Source: Silene conica (taxonomy: Eukaryota; Streptophyta; Magnoliopsida; Caryophyllales; Caryophyllaceae). From it: a stretch of 64,000 nucleotides of DNA. Made by a program: the position numbers and the translations under genes. Below are positions 1 to 10,391 of this stretch, piece by piece; within the stretch, counting starts at the first letter, position 1, and the number at the start of each line of letters is the position of its first letter. Below the pieces are notes generated by a model. That model was not told the DNA's origin. It was given only the letters and a program-made list of their open reading frames with translations, and made no database searches. The DNA lies in the NCBI GenBank assembly GCA_029255685.2, contig CM055313.2:53235579-53299578 (forward strand), given 5' to 3'.

Positions 1-1851
1 CTTTTGATCTTATCCTCCTGTTACTATTTATTACTGTCTTAATTCACGATTTCCGTTTTGCTTCTTTTCTCGTATTTGCTTCGTCCTTCGCAGTTTTGAT
101 TTATTTTCACCCCTGTTTCCCTTTATTCTATTCACATATTACCTACTGTTCCTTTTCTCGTTTAAAAGCATTGAAAACCGTGTCCCTGTCCCTCGTCTCA
201 GTTTCGGTTTTCGTGCCCCGTTGTTCCGTATATCGTTGTTTCTTTACTTCCTTCTTATCTTTGTTTTCATCCTATTTTTAGTATGTCAATTGTTAGCATA
301 ATTAGCGTGGTCGTATTCGTCTATAATTACGTTATGAGTAGCTAAACTTTTTATATGCCGGGAGGAGGGAAACTGTGGCTTGTGTATAATAGGTTATAAC
401 CGGGTTGGGTAGTTTTGCGGTAGGAATTGTTGTTAAGCAATTTATATGATGTTTGGTTGAATGAGTATACGCAGGAGACCATTCGTTTAGTTAAACCCCG
501 ACCTAGATCAGAAGATTGGAAGGGTAAGGCTCGCTTAGCAATAATAATTAGTTTTTGTGAGGGCGGAAGTCAAGCAGAAATGACCTTAGGGCGACTTAAG
601 ATCGGAAAGTATAGTCGGGTTAGAGACGTGACTGTAATAACCTAGCCCTTCCTACCAATAATCTGACCAACCTAGTTTATACCAATAATGTTGACGACAC
701 AGTGACCCGAATCCTAGCATATTCCTCTTTTCTGAATTTATTTTATATCTTTCTCGTTTCTTTTCGTAGTTTAGTTAAAACAATTTAAAATCTCCATTTT
801 GTGACATTCCGACAGACCAATTTAAACAGATATTTAGCATTTTAGCCTCCCTGTGGAGATCGATCCTACTTACTGCTGACTTCTGTTATTAGTTATTAAG
901 TTTTATTTTTGGTACTGAAACGACTGTATTACTATTATAATTATTGTTGTTCGAGGTTGTGTGAATACGGGCTAACTTTTATCAGTTTATTATTATTTCT
1001 TGTGTTGAATTTATGTATGGGTTGAACTACCATTGATTATTATTGTATACTGATATCTAATATTTTATATTAGTAATTTACTTTTATTGTTGAGATGGAT
1101 TTGATATGCGGCAATGAGAATAGATTTTATGTAACGGTCGATTGGAATTAATTAGAATTGGGGTGGTAAGTTTGAAGCGTCTTTTTACAGTGAATATCTA
1201 AAGATTTGTGGATGCTTAGAGATGTTAATTAGCTAGTACACATGAGATTTTGATATGTGTCTAAGTTTGTATGTCATCTTCTTGTTTTGCTAAGATAATG
1301 AGGATATGGTATTATTGGTATTGCATAGCTTGATTGGATAACAGGGAGATGGTGCAATCTAGCTTACACCTGTTTTGGGATTATACGGAGTTCTTTTCTT
1401 TATCAATGGCTTTGAGTTAAGACTTGGTTTGAGAATTTTTTATATTGGGTTTAAGTTGTCGTACCTTTGACTTTGACTTGCGGGTGAGTAGATTTGAGTT
1501 TATACTCTAAGTTTTGAGCACGGTTCTTTGAACTTTTAACAATATCAATATTAAAATTGAAATGGAAATTGGTTGCTGGTATTGAGTTTTGAGTATTGGG
1601 CCGTTGTGCCATATTGTTTTTACGGTCCGGAGTGACCATGGTTACTGAGTTATATTCTTTAAGTTGAAATCGATATTGAGATGGAAATATTGTTTCGCAG
1701 CTTTATCTGCCAGTTCACTCACCCCTTGTCCTTGGTCTTAGGGTCGGCGTTGAGAATACAATACCGGTTCACTTTCGATGTTTGTTTTATGAGACGGAAG
1801 ATGATTTGATTGTTTTATGAGATGGAAGATTATTTGATTGTTTTATGAGAT
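1..1851. other. Unassigned AT-rich DNA, possible LTR/gypsy debris
   Basis: No convincing coding region is visible; the short open frames here lack recognisable domains. A stretch near 846-880 (motif ctccctgtggagatcgatcc) resembles a phrase often found close to the LTR/leader junction of Athila/Tat Ty3/gypsy elements, so part of this segment may be an old gypsy LTR. That reading rests on recalled similarity alone. Just before the copia remnant, at about 1785-1851, a unit of roughly 28 bases (tgttttatgagatggaag plus AT-rich tail) is repeated about 2.5 times in tandem. Confidence 0.3.
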
Positions 1852-2385
1852 GGTGTAATGATCATGGTGGAGAATATAAATCTAACTTTTTGGTGGAATT
1901 TTGTCAGAAAATGGTTTTTATACATGAGTTCTTAACCCCTTACACTCCCAAACAGAGTGGTATAGCCGAGAGAAAAAATTGAACTTTAAAGGATATGATG
2001 AGTGCCATGTTATTCTGGGTTATCCAATTTTATGTGGGGGGAAGTTTTTTATCTGCTTGTCATGTTTTAAACCATGTACCTTAAGAAACTTGATGTAACT
2101 CCTTATGAAATCTGGAAGGTTATCCATCTATTTTGAGGTTTTTAGAGATTTGGGGATGTTTAGCCAAAACTGCCTTACCTGCTTTAAAAGAGACAAAATA
2201 GGACCTAAAACCGGTGATTCAGTCTTTGTGGGTTATGCTACCAATTGTGCAGCTTATAGGTTCATGACTAAGGATGTAGGTTCGGGGTTCTATGATTCTA
2301 TCATTGAATAGTCTAGAGATGTTGTTTTCTTTGAGGACATCTTTCCCTTAATTTGAAACATACTTTGGGACCGGCTTTTACTTAT
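1852..2385 (+). pseudogene. Copia integrase remnant
   Basis: Conceptual translation across several frames gives the core of a Ty1/copia integrase: a DHGGEY motif (catalytic Asp region) near 1856, a TPYTPKQSGIAERKN-like motif carrying the catalytic Glu near 1938-1980, and the downstream GCLAKTALPA...GDSVFVGYA segment of copia integrases at 2153-2240. The reading frame is broken by a stop after the ERKN motif, frameshifts near 2040-2100 and a TAG at 2309. Gag, protease and the integrase zinc finger are absent, so this is a 5'-truncated dead element. It belongs with the RT, RNase H and LTR remnants that follow. Confidence 0.85.
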
Positions 2386-2479
2386 GATGTCGTCTCCCAT
2401 AAGGATAGTGTTGGTAATCCTTCACCCTATCTTGATACATCTAGTGAACCACCGTTAGAGCCTAGAAGGAGTAAGAGAC

Positions 2480-3163
2480 CTAGAGTTGAAAAACCTTTGG
2501 GCCTGACTTGGTTACGGAAGGGGATCTAGATGATGAGTTAGTTGATATGTATTTTGTGGAGGATGACACTAAGACCTATGATGAGGCTATGAGATCGGTT
2601 GATGTTGTTTTGTGGAAACAGGCTATTGACAGGGAGATTGAGTCTATAATGTCTAAGCACACTTGGGAATTTGTTGACTTACCTCGTGGTTGTAAGTCAT
2701 AGGATGTAAATGGGTGTTTAGAAAGAAACTCAAAGCTGATGGAACTATCGATAATTTTAAGGCCAGACTGGTGGTTAAAGGCCACACCTATTCCCTGGTT
2801 ACTAAGTTTGCCTCCGTTCGAGTGATCTTTGCTTTTGCTTCTATGTATAACTTGCTTGGTCAAGGACATAAAGTTTGTAAACTTTTTAAATCGTTATATG
2901 GACTTAAACAGACACCGAAATACTGGTATGAAAAGTTTGAAAGTGTGTTTGTTTCTCTTGGTTTTAAAACTAGCAATGCTCATACATGTATCTATATGAA
3001 GTCTAATGCTAGTGAAAGTGTTTGTATAACTCTCTATGTTGATGATTTGCTTATCTTTGGGACATCATTAGATGTTATTAATTCTACTAAGAATATGCTT
3101 AAAACTTCTTTTGAAATAAATGACATGGGTGAAGTTGATGTCATTCTTGGTTTAAGAGTTTAA
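2480..3163 (+). pseudogene. Copia reverse transcriptase remnant with catalytic deletion
   Basis: The frame around 2508-2700 encodes the linker and start of a copia RT (WKQAIDREIESIM, then CKWVFRKKLKADG at about 2702-2745 after a frame break). The 149-codon frame at 2714-3163 continues with KARLVVKG, SLYGLKQTPKYWYEKF and the YVDD box near 3038-3050. Between MYNL (about 2850) and GQGHKVCKL the usual [11 protein letters not shown] segment is missing, so the first catalytic Asp of the polymerase is deleted and the enzyme cannot have worked. The rest of the element is equally decayed. Confidence 0.88.
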
Positions 3164-3329
3164 AGACTAGCAAAGGATTTTGTCGAATTTTGTCTTAGTC
3201 GGGCTCATTATGTTGAGAAAATTCTAAAAGAAGTTTGGTTATTTTGATATTGAGCATGCTAGGACACCTTTTTATGCAAGTTTACACTTGAAGAATAAGC
3301 TATCCGATAGTGTAGATCAATCTGGTTAT

Positions 3330-3704
3330 GCCAAGATTCTTGGTAGTATCATGTATCTTATGTGTTCATATTGCTTATTTTGTTGGAATATTGAGTAGAT
3401 ATACTCATAATCCTGGTCTTTATCATTGAGGTGTTTTGATCTGTTTGCTTAGATATTTAAAAGGTACTGCTGATTTTGGTTTATCTTATTGTGGTTATCA
3501 TCCTATATTAGAAGGATATTGTGATGCTAACTGGCTCTCGGAGAGTAATGATATACACTCTACAAGTGGTTATGTTTTCACTTTAGTAGGAGCAACAATA
3601 TCTTGGAGGTCATCCAAGAAAACATGTATTGCGAGATCAACAATGAAATCAGAACTTATAGCTTTCGAATTGGTTGGTTGAGAGGTTGAATGGTAAAGGT
3701 AGGC
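3330..3704 (+). pseudogene. Copia RNase H remnant, left part
   Basis: The frame at 3436-3681 encodes the copia RNase H core: a [15 protein letters not shown] segment, YCDANW with the first catalytic Asp, [16 protein letters not shown], and a STMKSEL in place of the usual STAEAEY, retaining the Glu. The frame ends at a TGA at 3679-3681. It is followed by the NGKGR motif that normally leads to RHIRRRH, where a solo LTR is inserted. The remaining part resumes at 4779. Confidence 0.85.
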
Positions 3705-3709
3705 ATGTA

Positions 3710-4773
3710 TGTGGGGAATATAACATGTATTCGCCCTAAATTTGAAGGATTATAACGAAATTTACAGATGCGAATATAGTCATAAGATAATTAAAAACAT
3801 GAAAAGGAATAACAACCTTGGGTCCTTGCTTGAATTGGCCTAAGAACAGGAATTAAAGTAAATTCCCTCCTATAACTTGCACCCAAGACTTGGTTTGAGA
3901 TGATGCCGCGTGTGCTGGAAATACTCTCCAATTGCCTTGCAATATGGAGAGCGCTTTTGTGAGTTTTGATGTGAGATCTGAGTTTTGGGAAAATAATGTT
4001 CTCAAAACCCTAATTCTTCAGATTGTAATTAACCAGTAACCTGACAAAAGGAGAAGGACTCTCCTTTTGTATAGTTTCGGTCGGCCGAATGGGTTAGGGT
4101 AAGAGTGGGCTTTTTCCACTCTTACCTTATTCCTTTGTGTGATTCGACCCGTTTTGCTAAATATTATTCGCGGGTTTTATTTATAAATCGCACACATGTT
4201 ATCAGATATTAATGCGGTCGATGTATTAATAATGGTCTGATAAAATTACGATATTGTATAATTACCCAAATTAATATAACTGTTTATATTAATACGCGAA
4301 TACAATATTTAATTAAATATAACCGTTTATATTTAATTTTACGAATTAATCATGTAATCCGTATTAGCTAAAATTATTTAATCCGTATTAAATAATGATC
4401 TCAACATCTTATTGACTAATTTAATAGTCAATACCTCTGACTAACTGTTTAGTCGTATCCGGCATAAATGTGATTGTATTTTCATACCTTCACATCTCTC
4501 AAACGTGTCCTATAGGTGTGACGTATAGGGACCAGTTGATCACCGCCATCTGTATGACAATAACGTCAAACTTATCTAGCAAGCCAACCGTTATTGATAA
4601 ACGTGGATCAACTGATAATAATACTGAAGTATGCCCTTGTGATCCTTTAAGAGATTTAGTAAGTCATTGTACTAACTGTCAAGGACACCAGCCCCAACAA
4701 TCTCCCACTTGTCCGTACAAGGGTATGTGCAATGACGTTATCACACTACATGTGGAGGACACAAGCTCCAACA
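3710..4773 (-). mobile_element. Solo LTR, GAG-lineage LTR element (minus strand)
   Basis: The sequence begins TGTGGGGAATA and ends AGCTCCAACA, and is flanked by a 5-bp duplication ATGTA at 3705-3709 and 4774-4778. Removing it restores the RNase H reading NGKGRHVCLRHNI. In minus orientation it matches the 5' LTR of element E at 61579-62575 along its length, including the ggtgtgacgtatagg block near 4515 and the AGGAGAAGGACTCTCCTT stretch near 4050. The last 74 bases (4700-4773) are an extra LTR start plus a polypurine-tract-like gacaagtgggagat, so the LTR 5' end is present twice. No internal region remains, which is what LTR-LTR recombination leaves. Confidence 0.88.
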
Positions 4774-4778
4774 ATGTA

Positions 4779-5022
4779 TGCCTAAGGCATAATATTGTGA
4801 CTCGCAATCTGATATTCATGTAGCCAAGAATAAGGCTTACAATGGTAAAGGTAGGCTTATACGCCTAAGGCATAATATTATTTGTAACTTGATCAAGTTT
4901 GGGGTTATTTCTTTGGATTATGTAAGGTCGGAAGTAATATTGCCGATCCTTTGACAAAAGCTTTGAACAGGAAACTAGTTTCGGAAACTGCTAAAAAGAT
5001 GGGATTGTGCCCACCTACGTAG
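4779..5022 (+). pseudogene. Copia RNase H remnant, C-terminal part
   Basis: After the solo LTR the copia RNase H continues with CLRHNIV and, after an imperfect 83-bp tandem duplication (second aatggtaaaggtaggc at 4841-4856), a second GRLIRLRHNI, then FGVISLDYVRSE and, after a frameshift near 4935, ADPLTKALNRK...MGLCPPT before a stop at about 5020. These are the conserved C-terminal motifs of Tork-type copia polyproteins. The duplicated NGKGR segment is unusual and adds to the evidence of decay. Confidence 0.82.
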
Positions 5023-5473
5023 TGTTTAAACGATGGATAACCAATCTGGTAAACCAGATTCAATGTGGTCAAACGAAATCGTCGAGCATTGCTTGTATGT
5101 TATTTATTTTAATGAATAAATGATGTTATTCAGTTTATCCCTTTAGCAGGTTTACTTACTACTGTGTAAGGTTGGACAGGTGGTAGTCCTTCATGAGTTT
5201 CATACCTCAAAGGCTTGAGTGGTGTGAGTAGTACACACTTGATGGACTCACCTACGTGATTGTGGAGAGTTGGCCACCTCCTGTGAGAATAGATGTGGGT
5301 TATTCTCTAATGCAATCATGAGACAGGGTTTTATGGGGCCTTATGTTACTTGAGGGAACTGTTCTCATTTTTCTTTCTACTGTCAGGCTCAAGACTATGT
5401 TCACCTGTTTATAGTTATCTTTTCTTTCTTTTTTTTCTTTCCTATTTTCTTAAGTTTGGATCAAGTGGAGGAT
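5023..5473 (+). other. 3' untranslated region and PPT of copia remnant
   Basis: Non-coding stretch between the polyprotein stop and the 3' LTR. It ends in the purine run agtggaggat (5464-5473), a suitable polypurine tract for plus-strand priming directly next to the LTR start. A pyrimidine-rich segment lies at about 5418-5455. Confidence 0.65.
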
Positions 5474-6130
5474 TGTTGGAGTAGGAGGTTGCTCCAAGAC
5501 TTAAGAGTAGTATATTATCCCATATCGGAAGAATAGTGGGGGCGACACAACTGAACCATCTGGTCTATCGACTTAATTTGGTCGATAAGTTGGTCTATCG
5601 ACCAAATCTGGTCGATCGACTTATTTTGGTCGATTAGTTGCTCGATCGACCAAATCTGGTCTATCGACTTATCCCAACGTTCGTCTTCTCCGTTGATCCT
5701 CACTTTTACATAGGATTCTTACTAGCTGTTATAATATAACTGTTGGATATTATTACATAATATTTTCTGATTAATTGCAATTGATTAATGGCTTTATGAC
5801 CATTAATCAACATATCTTTGGCATTCAAGGAGGCCTTTGAATTTTTCATCATACTATATAAACAGCCCTTGTCCTTTTCAGAAAAACACATACAAAAATA
5901 CTTACAACAATACTTTATACAAGATTCTTCTTTTTTATTCTTATACTTTGAGAACAGTTTCCACTTCTATCTTTGTTGTGCTACGAAGATTGGAAGGAGG
6001 CGTTAACCCTGGAATCGGTGACCAAGGAACCCAAGGAGCACCTGTGTGGGGTTCTAAATGATTTAGGCCAGTGTCTTACACGGCGTCTCAATTAAGGTTA
6101 TTTTTGATCAGTTTAGTTCTAACTCCATCA
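5474..6130 (+). repeat. 3' LTR of the copia remnant
   Basis: It starts TGTTGGAG right after the polypurine tract and ends CTCCATCA at 6123-6130, a near-perfect terminal inversion. A TATA box (tatataaa, about 5855-5862) marks the probable LTR promoter. A cluster of GGTCGATCGACC-type palindromes occupies 5560-5672 in U3. No matching 5' LTR is present in the window, consistent with 5' truncation, so the end coordinate rests on the terminal inversion alone. Confidence 0.7.
5560..5672. repeat. Tandem palindromic GGTCGATCGACC repeats in LTR U3
   Basis: About six alternating units of tggtc(g/t)atcgac and its complement lie within some 110 bases, separated by aattt/aaatct spacers. Each unit is close to self-complementary, and neighbours are inverted relative to one another. 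A minus-strand open frame across it reads as a repeating SIDQIWSIDQLIDQ, which is a by-product of the repeat, not a gene. Confidence 0.85.
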
Positions 6131-6329
6131 CATGACACCAACTAAGTGAATTCCCAACCAATTTCATACAAACAGCCAAATTGTTCAAAATTTAAATTTG
6201 AGTTGCATACAAGATTAAAAACCAAAAGCGAATATATTTGCCATAGTCCTATAGCCAAATGATTTAATGGTGCCTCACAAATTTTAATGCATTTGAGGCA
6301 CTATTTAATAAATATAAATAATACCAATA
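6131..6329. other. Short AT-rich intergenic DNA
   Basis: No gene or repeat recognised. The final A at 6329 is the probable host base next to the Helitron 3' end. Confidence 0.4.
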
Positions 6330-6340
6330 CTAGTTTTTGA

Positions 6341-6359
6341 ACCCGTGCACTGCACGGGT
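6341..6359 (-). terminator. Helitron 3' terminal hairpin
   Basis: Perfect 9-bp inverted repeat around one base, 8 bases from CTAG on the minus strand. In Helitrons this structure marks the rolling-circle transposition end point. Confidence 0.8.
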
Positions 6360-8933
6360 GGCATTGAAAAGTTTTATTAAATGTAAAAATTTATATTATT
6401 TTTCGGACTTAGTAAACAACTAAATTTTAGAAAATATAGTCTTCTCGATACATTTTTGATAATTTGCATGCTGCTTATTTCTATTTGAATTATTCTACTT
6501 GTTTTTCGTCGATTTTTTAATTTATAAGAGATGAAATCTGAAAAATGGATATAAAATTATTGTAGATTTCACAACTTGTTTAATTACAAAATTTATCATA
6601 TTACCCCTCTTATTTGTTCTTATCTAAATTATCCACCCTCTCCAATTCCTCTCCCACCCACCATTGCCCGGGTATCTACAGCATTCGTCTGACCAACTAT
6701 TGCAGTGTTGACCCCCAACATCTCACACCACGATGTCTCGGTAATTGTACCCTATCTCAGATTCTCAGCAGTCCCCCAACTAACCATTATTCTGCGAACC
6801 ATTTCTTACGTCCTCCAACTACGTATCATATGTAGTCGTTTACTTGATTATGGTAGTCGTTGGCCTATTCTCTTTATACTCAAACTATGCCACAAATTAT
6901 TTCAAATAACGCAGAATCGTTCAAAAATCCTCGTTTTCATCACCTCATTTTTAATAATTGACTTACTCTACCATTATCCAATGAGCATGTTATTGATCAA
7001 AACATTTCCATGAAAAGTTCTTCTGAGTACTATCCATTAGTTAGATAGTACAATATATTAAATGCATTAAACCTTCCCATCTAATAAAGATAGATATAAT
7101 TACGGTATTTATATATAACATATCCAATTTCTTCATCTATCTATAAAATCATCAATAATGTATAGGGTAAAATGCATATATAAATCAAAGAAAAAGATAT
7201 TCCCAAGAGGGATCAAGAAATATATGCAAGATTTTTAATGAACATAAATTCATGTAAGACGATCTGAAAACGTGAATTAACAAACTACAATAAAGCATAT
7301 ACAATGTGCTTAAATATAAAATAACAATTGACAAATACAAATAATTGAATACACAAACTAAAGTAGACCTTAAACAATGTGCTTAAAAATAGGATAACAA
7401 ATTGAAATTATAGTTAAATATAAGAGCATATTAGAGAAAAAAGTTGATTAGTTTTCTACAATCCAAAAATTTATATTATAAATATGAGATAACAAATAAC
7501 TATTATATACAGAAAATTCATGTAACTTCCATTTAACAAATTTGAAAATGATAAAAGGCGGGTCATTTATCTTTATGATCATGAAAACTTCTATTCTACA
7601 ATGTGCTTATATAATGTTATTCTATAAAAATAGCAAATATATTTCTATAAATCAAGAAAATTAAAGTTGTTTTTTTAGGGAAACTTTATTAAAGATGCAC
7701 TATATAATTATCATAAAGTTAATTGATTCCACGAAATTGGAAGGATAATTAGATGATTAAATATTTAAGGAGATATTATTATTTGACTTTTATACGGAAA
7801 TATTTAAGGAGATATGTCAGCGAAAATGAAAAGTATATCAATTTTGAATTGAAAACGCTATCCAACTGGATTATTAATATAAAAAGTTTTACCGTGTATT
7901 TTAGGTATACTTAATAATTAATCGTATATAATTCACATTATAATTCAAGAACAAATTTTGTATATCTTTTATTTTATCTATTTTTTCAGTCTGAATACAC
8001 TTTTTTTTAAATGGAATAAAATAGGATAAGTGTCAATTATGGTAACCGACAAATCACATAAGCATTCCCTTTTCAATTTTAATTCAATTTTCGTCAAATC
8101 ATATTATAAGCGGAATTTTTGTATTGTTTGACAGTGAGTATTTTAGATGAATTTTTAAAATTATATTGTTTCCTTATTTTTCAAATTACTTGTGTAAAAT
8201 TTTGAATTTGAGAATCTTTGAACGAATTAATGTAAATGTGTATATTAATGTAAACGTAATTAATATTTGTTTGCTTTTTACACAAGTATGTTAATGGTAG
8301 ATTAATTTTGGAAGCTTTCATTTAGAAACAATTATGCTACTATGTATATTGCAATGCACATGTTATTAAATCAAAAAAAAATTATGGAAAAATAGTAAGC
8401 CATAATTGTTTCTAAATATAAAATTGTAATTATATTGAGTCGAGCTTTTACGGATACATATAATATTGTTATTGGAATCAAGGTTAATTTTTTTATTGGA
8501 AAAATTATATACGGAATATTGTATACGTATATTGCAATACTTTGTTTATGTATATTGCAATATTTTATATACGTATAATTGTTTCTAAATTTATAAAATA
8601 TATTTTTCTAAAACAATATACCATATTTTCGTCATCTAAATATGACAATTGGTATAATTGTTTACACATTATTTGTTTGATTGAGTTATTTGAGGAAAAA
8701 ATAATAATATCTAATGATTTTAAGTATACCAATTGATTGACCTATAAAAAGCAAGTAAATCAAAATCAACTTGTCTTTTCAATTAATCACCATTACTTGC
8801 TAATTTTTAGATATTAAAATATGTTTTTTTCCATAATTAATAAATACCAGAAATCTTTCCATAATATAAAAAGTAATCAATTTATTACTGCATTATCTCT
8901 AATCAATTTATGATTTTTTTGAGTGTGACACGT

Positions 8934-8990
8934 GTCAATTGAATAATGTGTGACACGTGACAATTGAATAACGTGTGACACATGGCGACG
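8934..8990. repeat. Three 26-bp tandem units with G-box cores
   Basis: Three successive copies of (g)tgtgacacgtgtcaattgaata, the last one diverged. Each holds a palindromic gacacgtgtc or a variant, with the CACGTG/ACGTG core bound by plant bZIP/bHLH factors. They lie near the 5' end of the minus-strand Helitron. Confidence 0.7.
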
Positions 8991-9023
8991 AATGGGGAGA
9001 TTGGTGTTTGCTTTAATATAATA

Positions 9024-9280
9024 CTCCCTCCGATCCAGACAAAAGGTAACAGTTGCTTTTTGGCACTATTCATGGTCGTAGGGAATCTTTGACATTATCG
9101 TTAATCTATAAGACAAAATATAGTCATGTGGGATCTTGTTTGATTTATCGTAATGAATGCTATAAGAATATCAAATTTTTATAATTTTTAATAATGTGTA
9201 ACTAAAGATATTCACGTTACAAAACGTGCCTCGACAACTGTGATAAAGCAACCGTTACCTTTTGTCTGGATCGGAGGGAG
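9024..9280. mobile_element. Stowaway MITE (Tc1/mariner derived)
   Basis: It is bounded by TA duplications (9022-9023 and 9281-9282). The terminal inverted repeats begin CTCCCTCCGATCCAGACAAA and match perfectly for 27 bases, then for about nine more with one mismatch. At 257 bp with no coding capacity it is a typical Stowaway MITE. It sits about 10 bases inside the proposed 5' end of the minus-strand Helitron, so it inserted after that Helitron. Confidence 0.93.
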
Positions 9281-9292
9281 TATATGATATGA

Positions 9293-9862
9293 TGCTACAA
9301 ACCTTCCCAAAAAGTCAAAAACCACACGATCCCACACAAAAAACTAATTTGATGCGCATCATTACAACATAATAGATTAAGTTAAAAAAAATACTCACGA
9401 GTATGACGAATTAATATCACGTGCAATCAACAGTAAAATCAATGGTAAATCTCATAAAGACAACATACCAAATTCACAAGGAATTGTAAGAAACACAAAT
9501 TACATTTATCAATATATAATCGCAAATAATTTAATATGAAGGTGTCCCCGATATCACTTGTTAGATTTATTCATCCGATTAATCGCCATAAACTTCGTAT
9601 TAAATTACTTGGTAAATACTAGATACAGAAGCGTACTTGGTTACATGACGAGCGGTTGGGATGAACCGCCATAAGGGACGGTTTTTGTGATTAGGTTTTC
9701 TAGTAGACACACCTACCAAAGATAATCTATCTACCGATGAGATACGGGAGATTAAATTATTGTGTGCTACTGTGGTCCATAACCCAGGTGACTATATATA
9801 GTCTCTTTAGTCTTATGCACTCATCATGCACTACAGACCTAATGGGACTCTACACTTAGATA
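9293..9862. other. Intergenic AT-rich DNA
   Basis: No coding region, RNA gene or clear repeat boundary was recognised. It may lie inside the Helitron whose 3' end is at 10391, but no 5' terminus could be fixed. Confidence 0.3.
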
Positions 9863-10047
9863 ACAGTAAGTCTAGCTTGTGACGGGTTACCATTTATGAC
9901 GGATATTTTGTGATATAAAATGGATAGAAAATGAGTTAGTGGAGAAAGGGGACCACGTGGGAGAGAGAAAAAGTGGATATTTTGTGAGATAAAATAGTAC
10001 CCGTCGCAAATTTGCGACGGATATACCCGTCGCAAATGAGAATTTGT
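9863..10047. mobile_element. Mutator-like MITE
   Basis: A 185-bp segment lies between two 9-bp direct repeats, ACTTAGATA, at 9854-9862 and 10048-10056; nine bases is the usual Mutator target duplication. The ends are imperfect inverted repeats (ACAGTAAGTCTAGCTTGTGA versus ACAAATTCTCATTTGCGA), both leading into GACGGG. Several GACGG/CCGTC units lie inside, including a ccgtcgcaaatttgcgacgg palindrome near 10000-10020. There is no coding capacity. Confidence 0.78.
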
Positions 10048-10360
10048 ACTTAGATAATAGATGAACTCACACTTTTAAGACAAAAATAAGCCTGTACTTA
10101 ATATACCATAGTGAATCACTTTATATTTGCACATAACTTAATAGATAACGCATAAATGCAATTAATAGTTAATTATTAAATTGTCCACATCTGTTATCGT
10201 ATTATGCCCATAATTCTTACAATATTATCTAATAGTTATATCTTACCTATTAGTTGAAAACAAGGTGACAAACCAAACGAGTGTCATCACTCATGTATGT
10301 CATGGTTAATCTATTCTTACGTCTAATATTAATGTATTTTGAATAGAACCTTAAAAGCAA

Positions 10361-10391
10361 CTCGTACGTTTTTGCACGAATTTAGATCTAG
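10361..10391 (+). mobile_element. Helitron 3' terminus (plus strand)
   Basis: An imperfect hairpin (ctcgtacg, T-rich loop, gcacgaa) is followed by tttagat and CTAG (10388-10391) with host T at 10392. The arrangement matches the Helitron ends at 6330 and 54714. The stem is weaker than those two, and the 5' end was not located, so the extent upstream is unknown. Confidence 0.55.

Larger units (their letters stand above)
6330..9292 (-). mobile_element. Non-autonomous Helitron (minus strand)
   Basis: Read on the minus strand, the element ends in a perfect 9-bp stem hairpin (ACCCGTGCA, 1-base loop, TGCACGGGT; 6341-6359), then a short spacer and CTAG with host T: the canonical Helitron 3' terminus. 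The proposed 5' terminus is TCATATCATATATTATAT with host A at 9293, so the insertion fits the A/T target rule without a duplication. The interior (about 66-75% A+T by eye) has no Rep/helicase coding potential, so it would need trans-acting RepHel. It carries three copies of a gtgtgacacgtgtcaattga unit at 8934-8990 and a Stowaway MITE near its 5' end. The 3' end is secure; the 5' end is inferred. Confidence 0.7.

Noticed and set aside
96..645. Short open frames of 61 and 72 codons at the left edge
   Set aside because: No domain, compositional bias or initiation context; length expected by chance in this DNA.
5515..5703. Minus-strand frame with repeating SIDQ residues
   Set aside because: A by-product of the palindromic repeat in the LTR U3.
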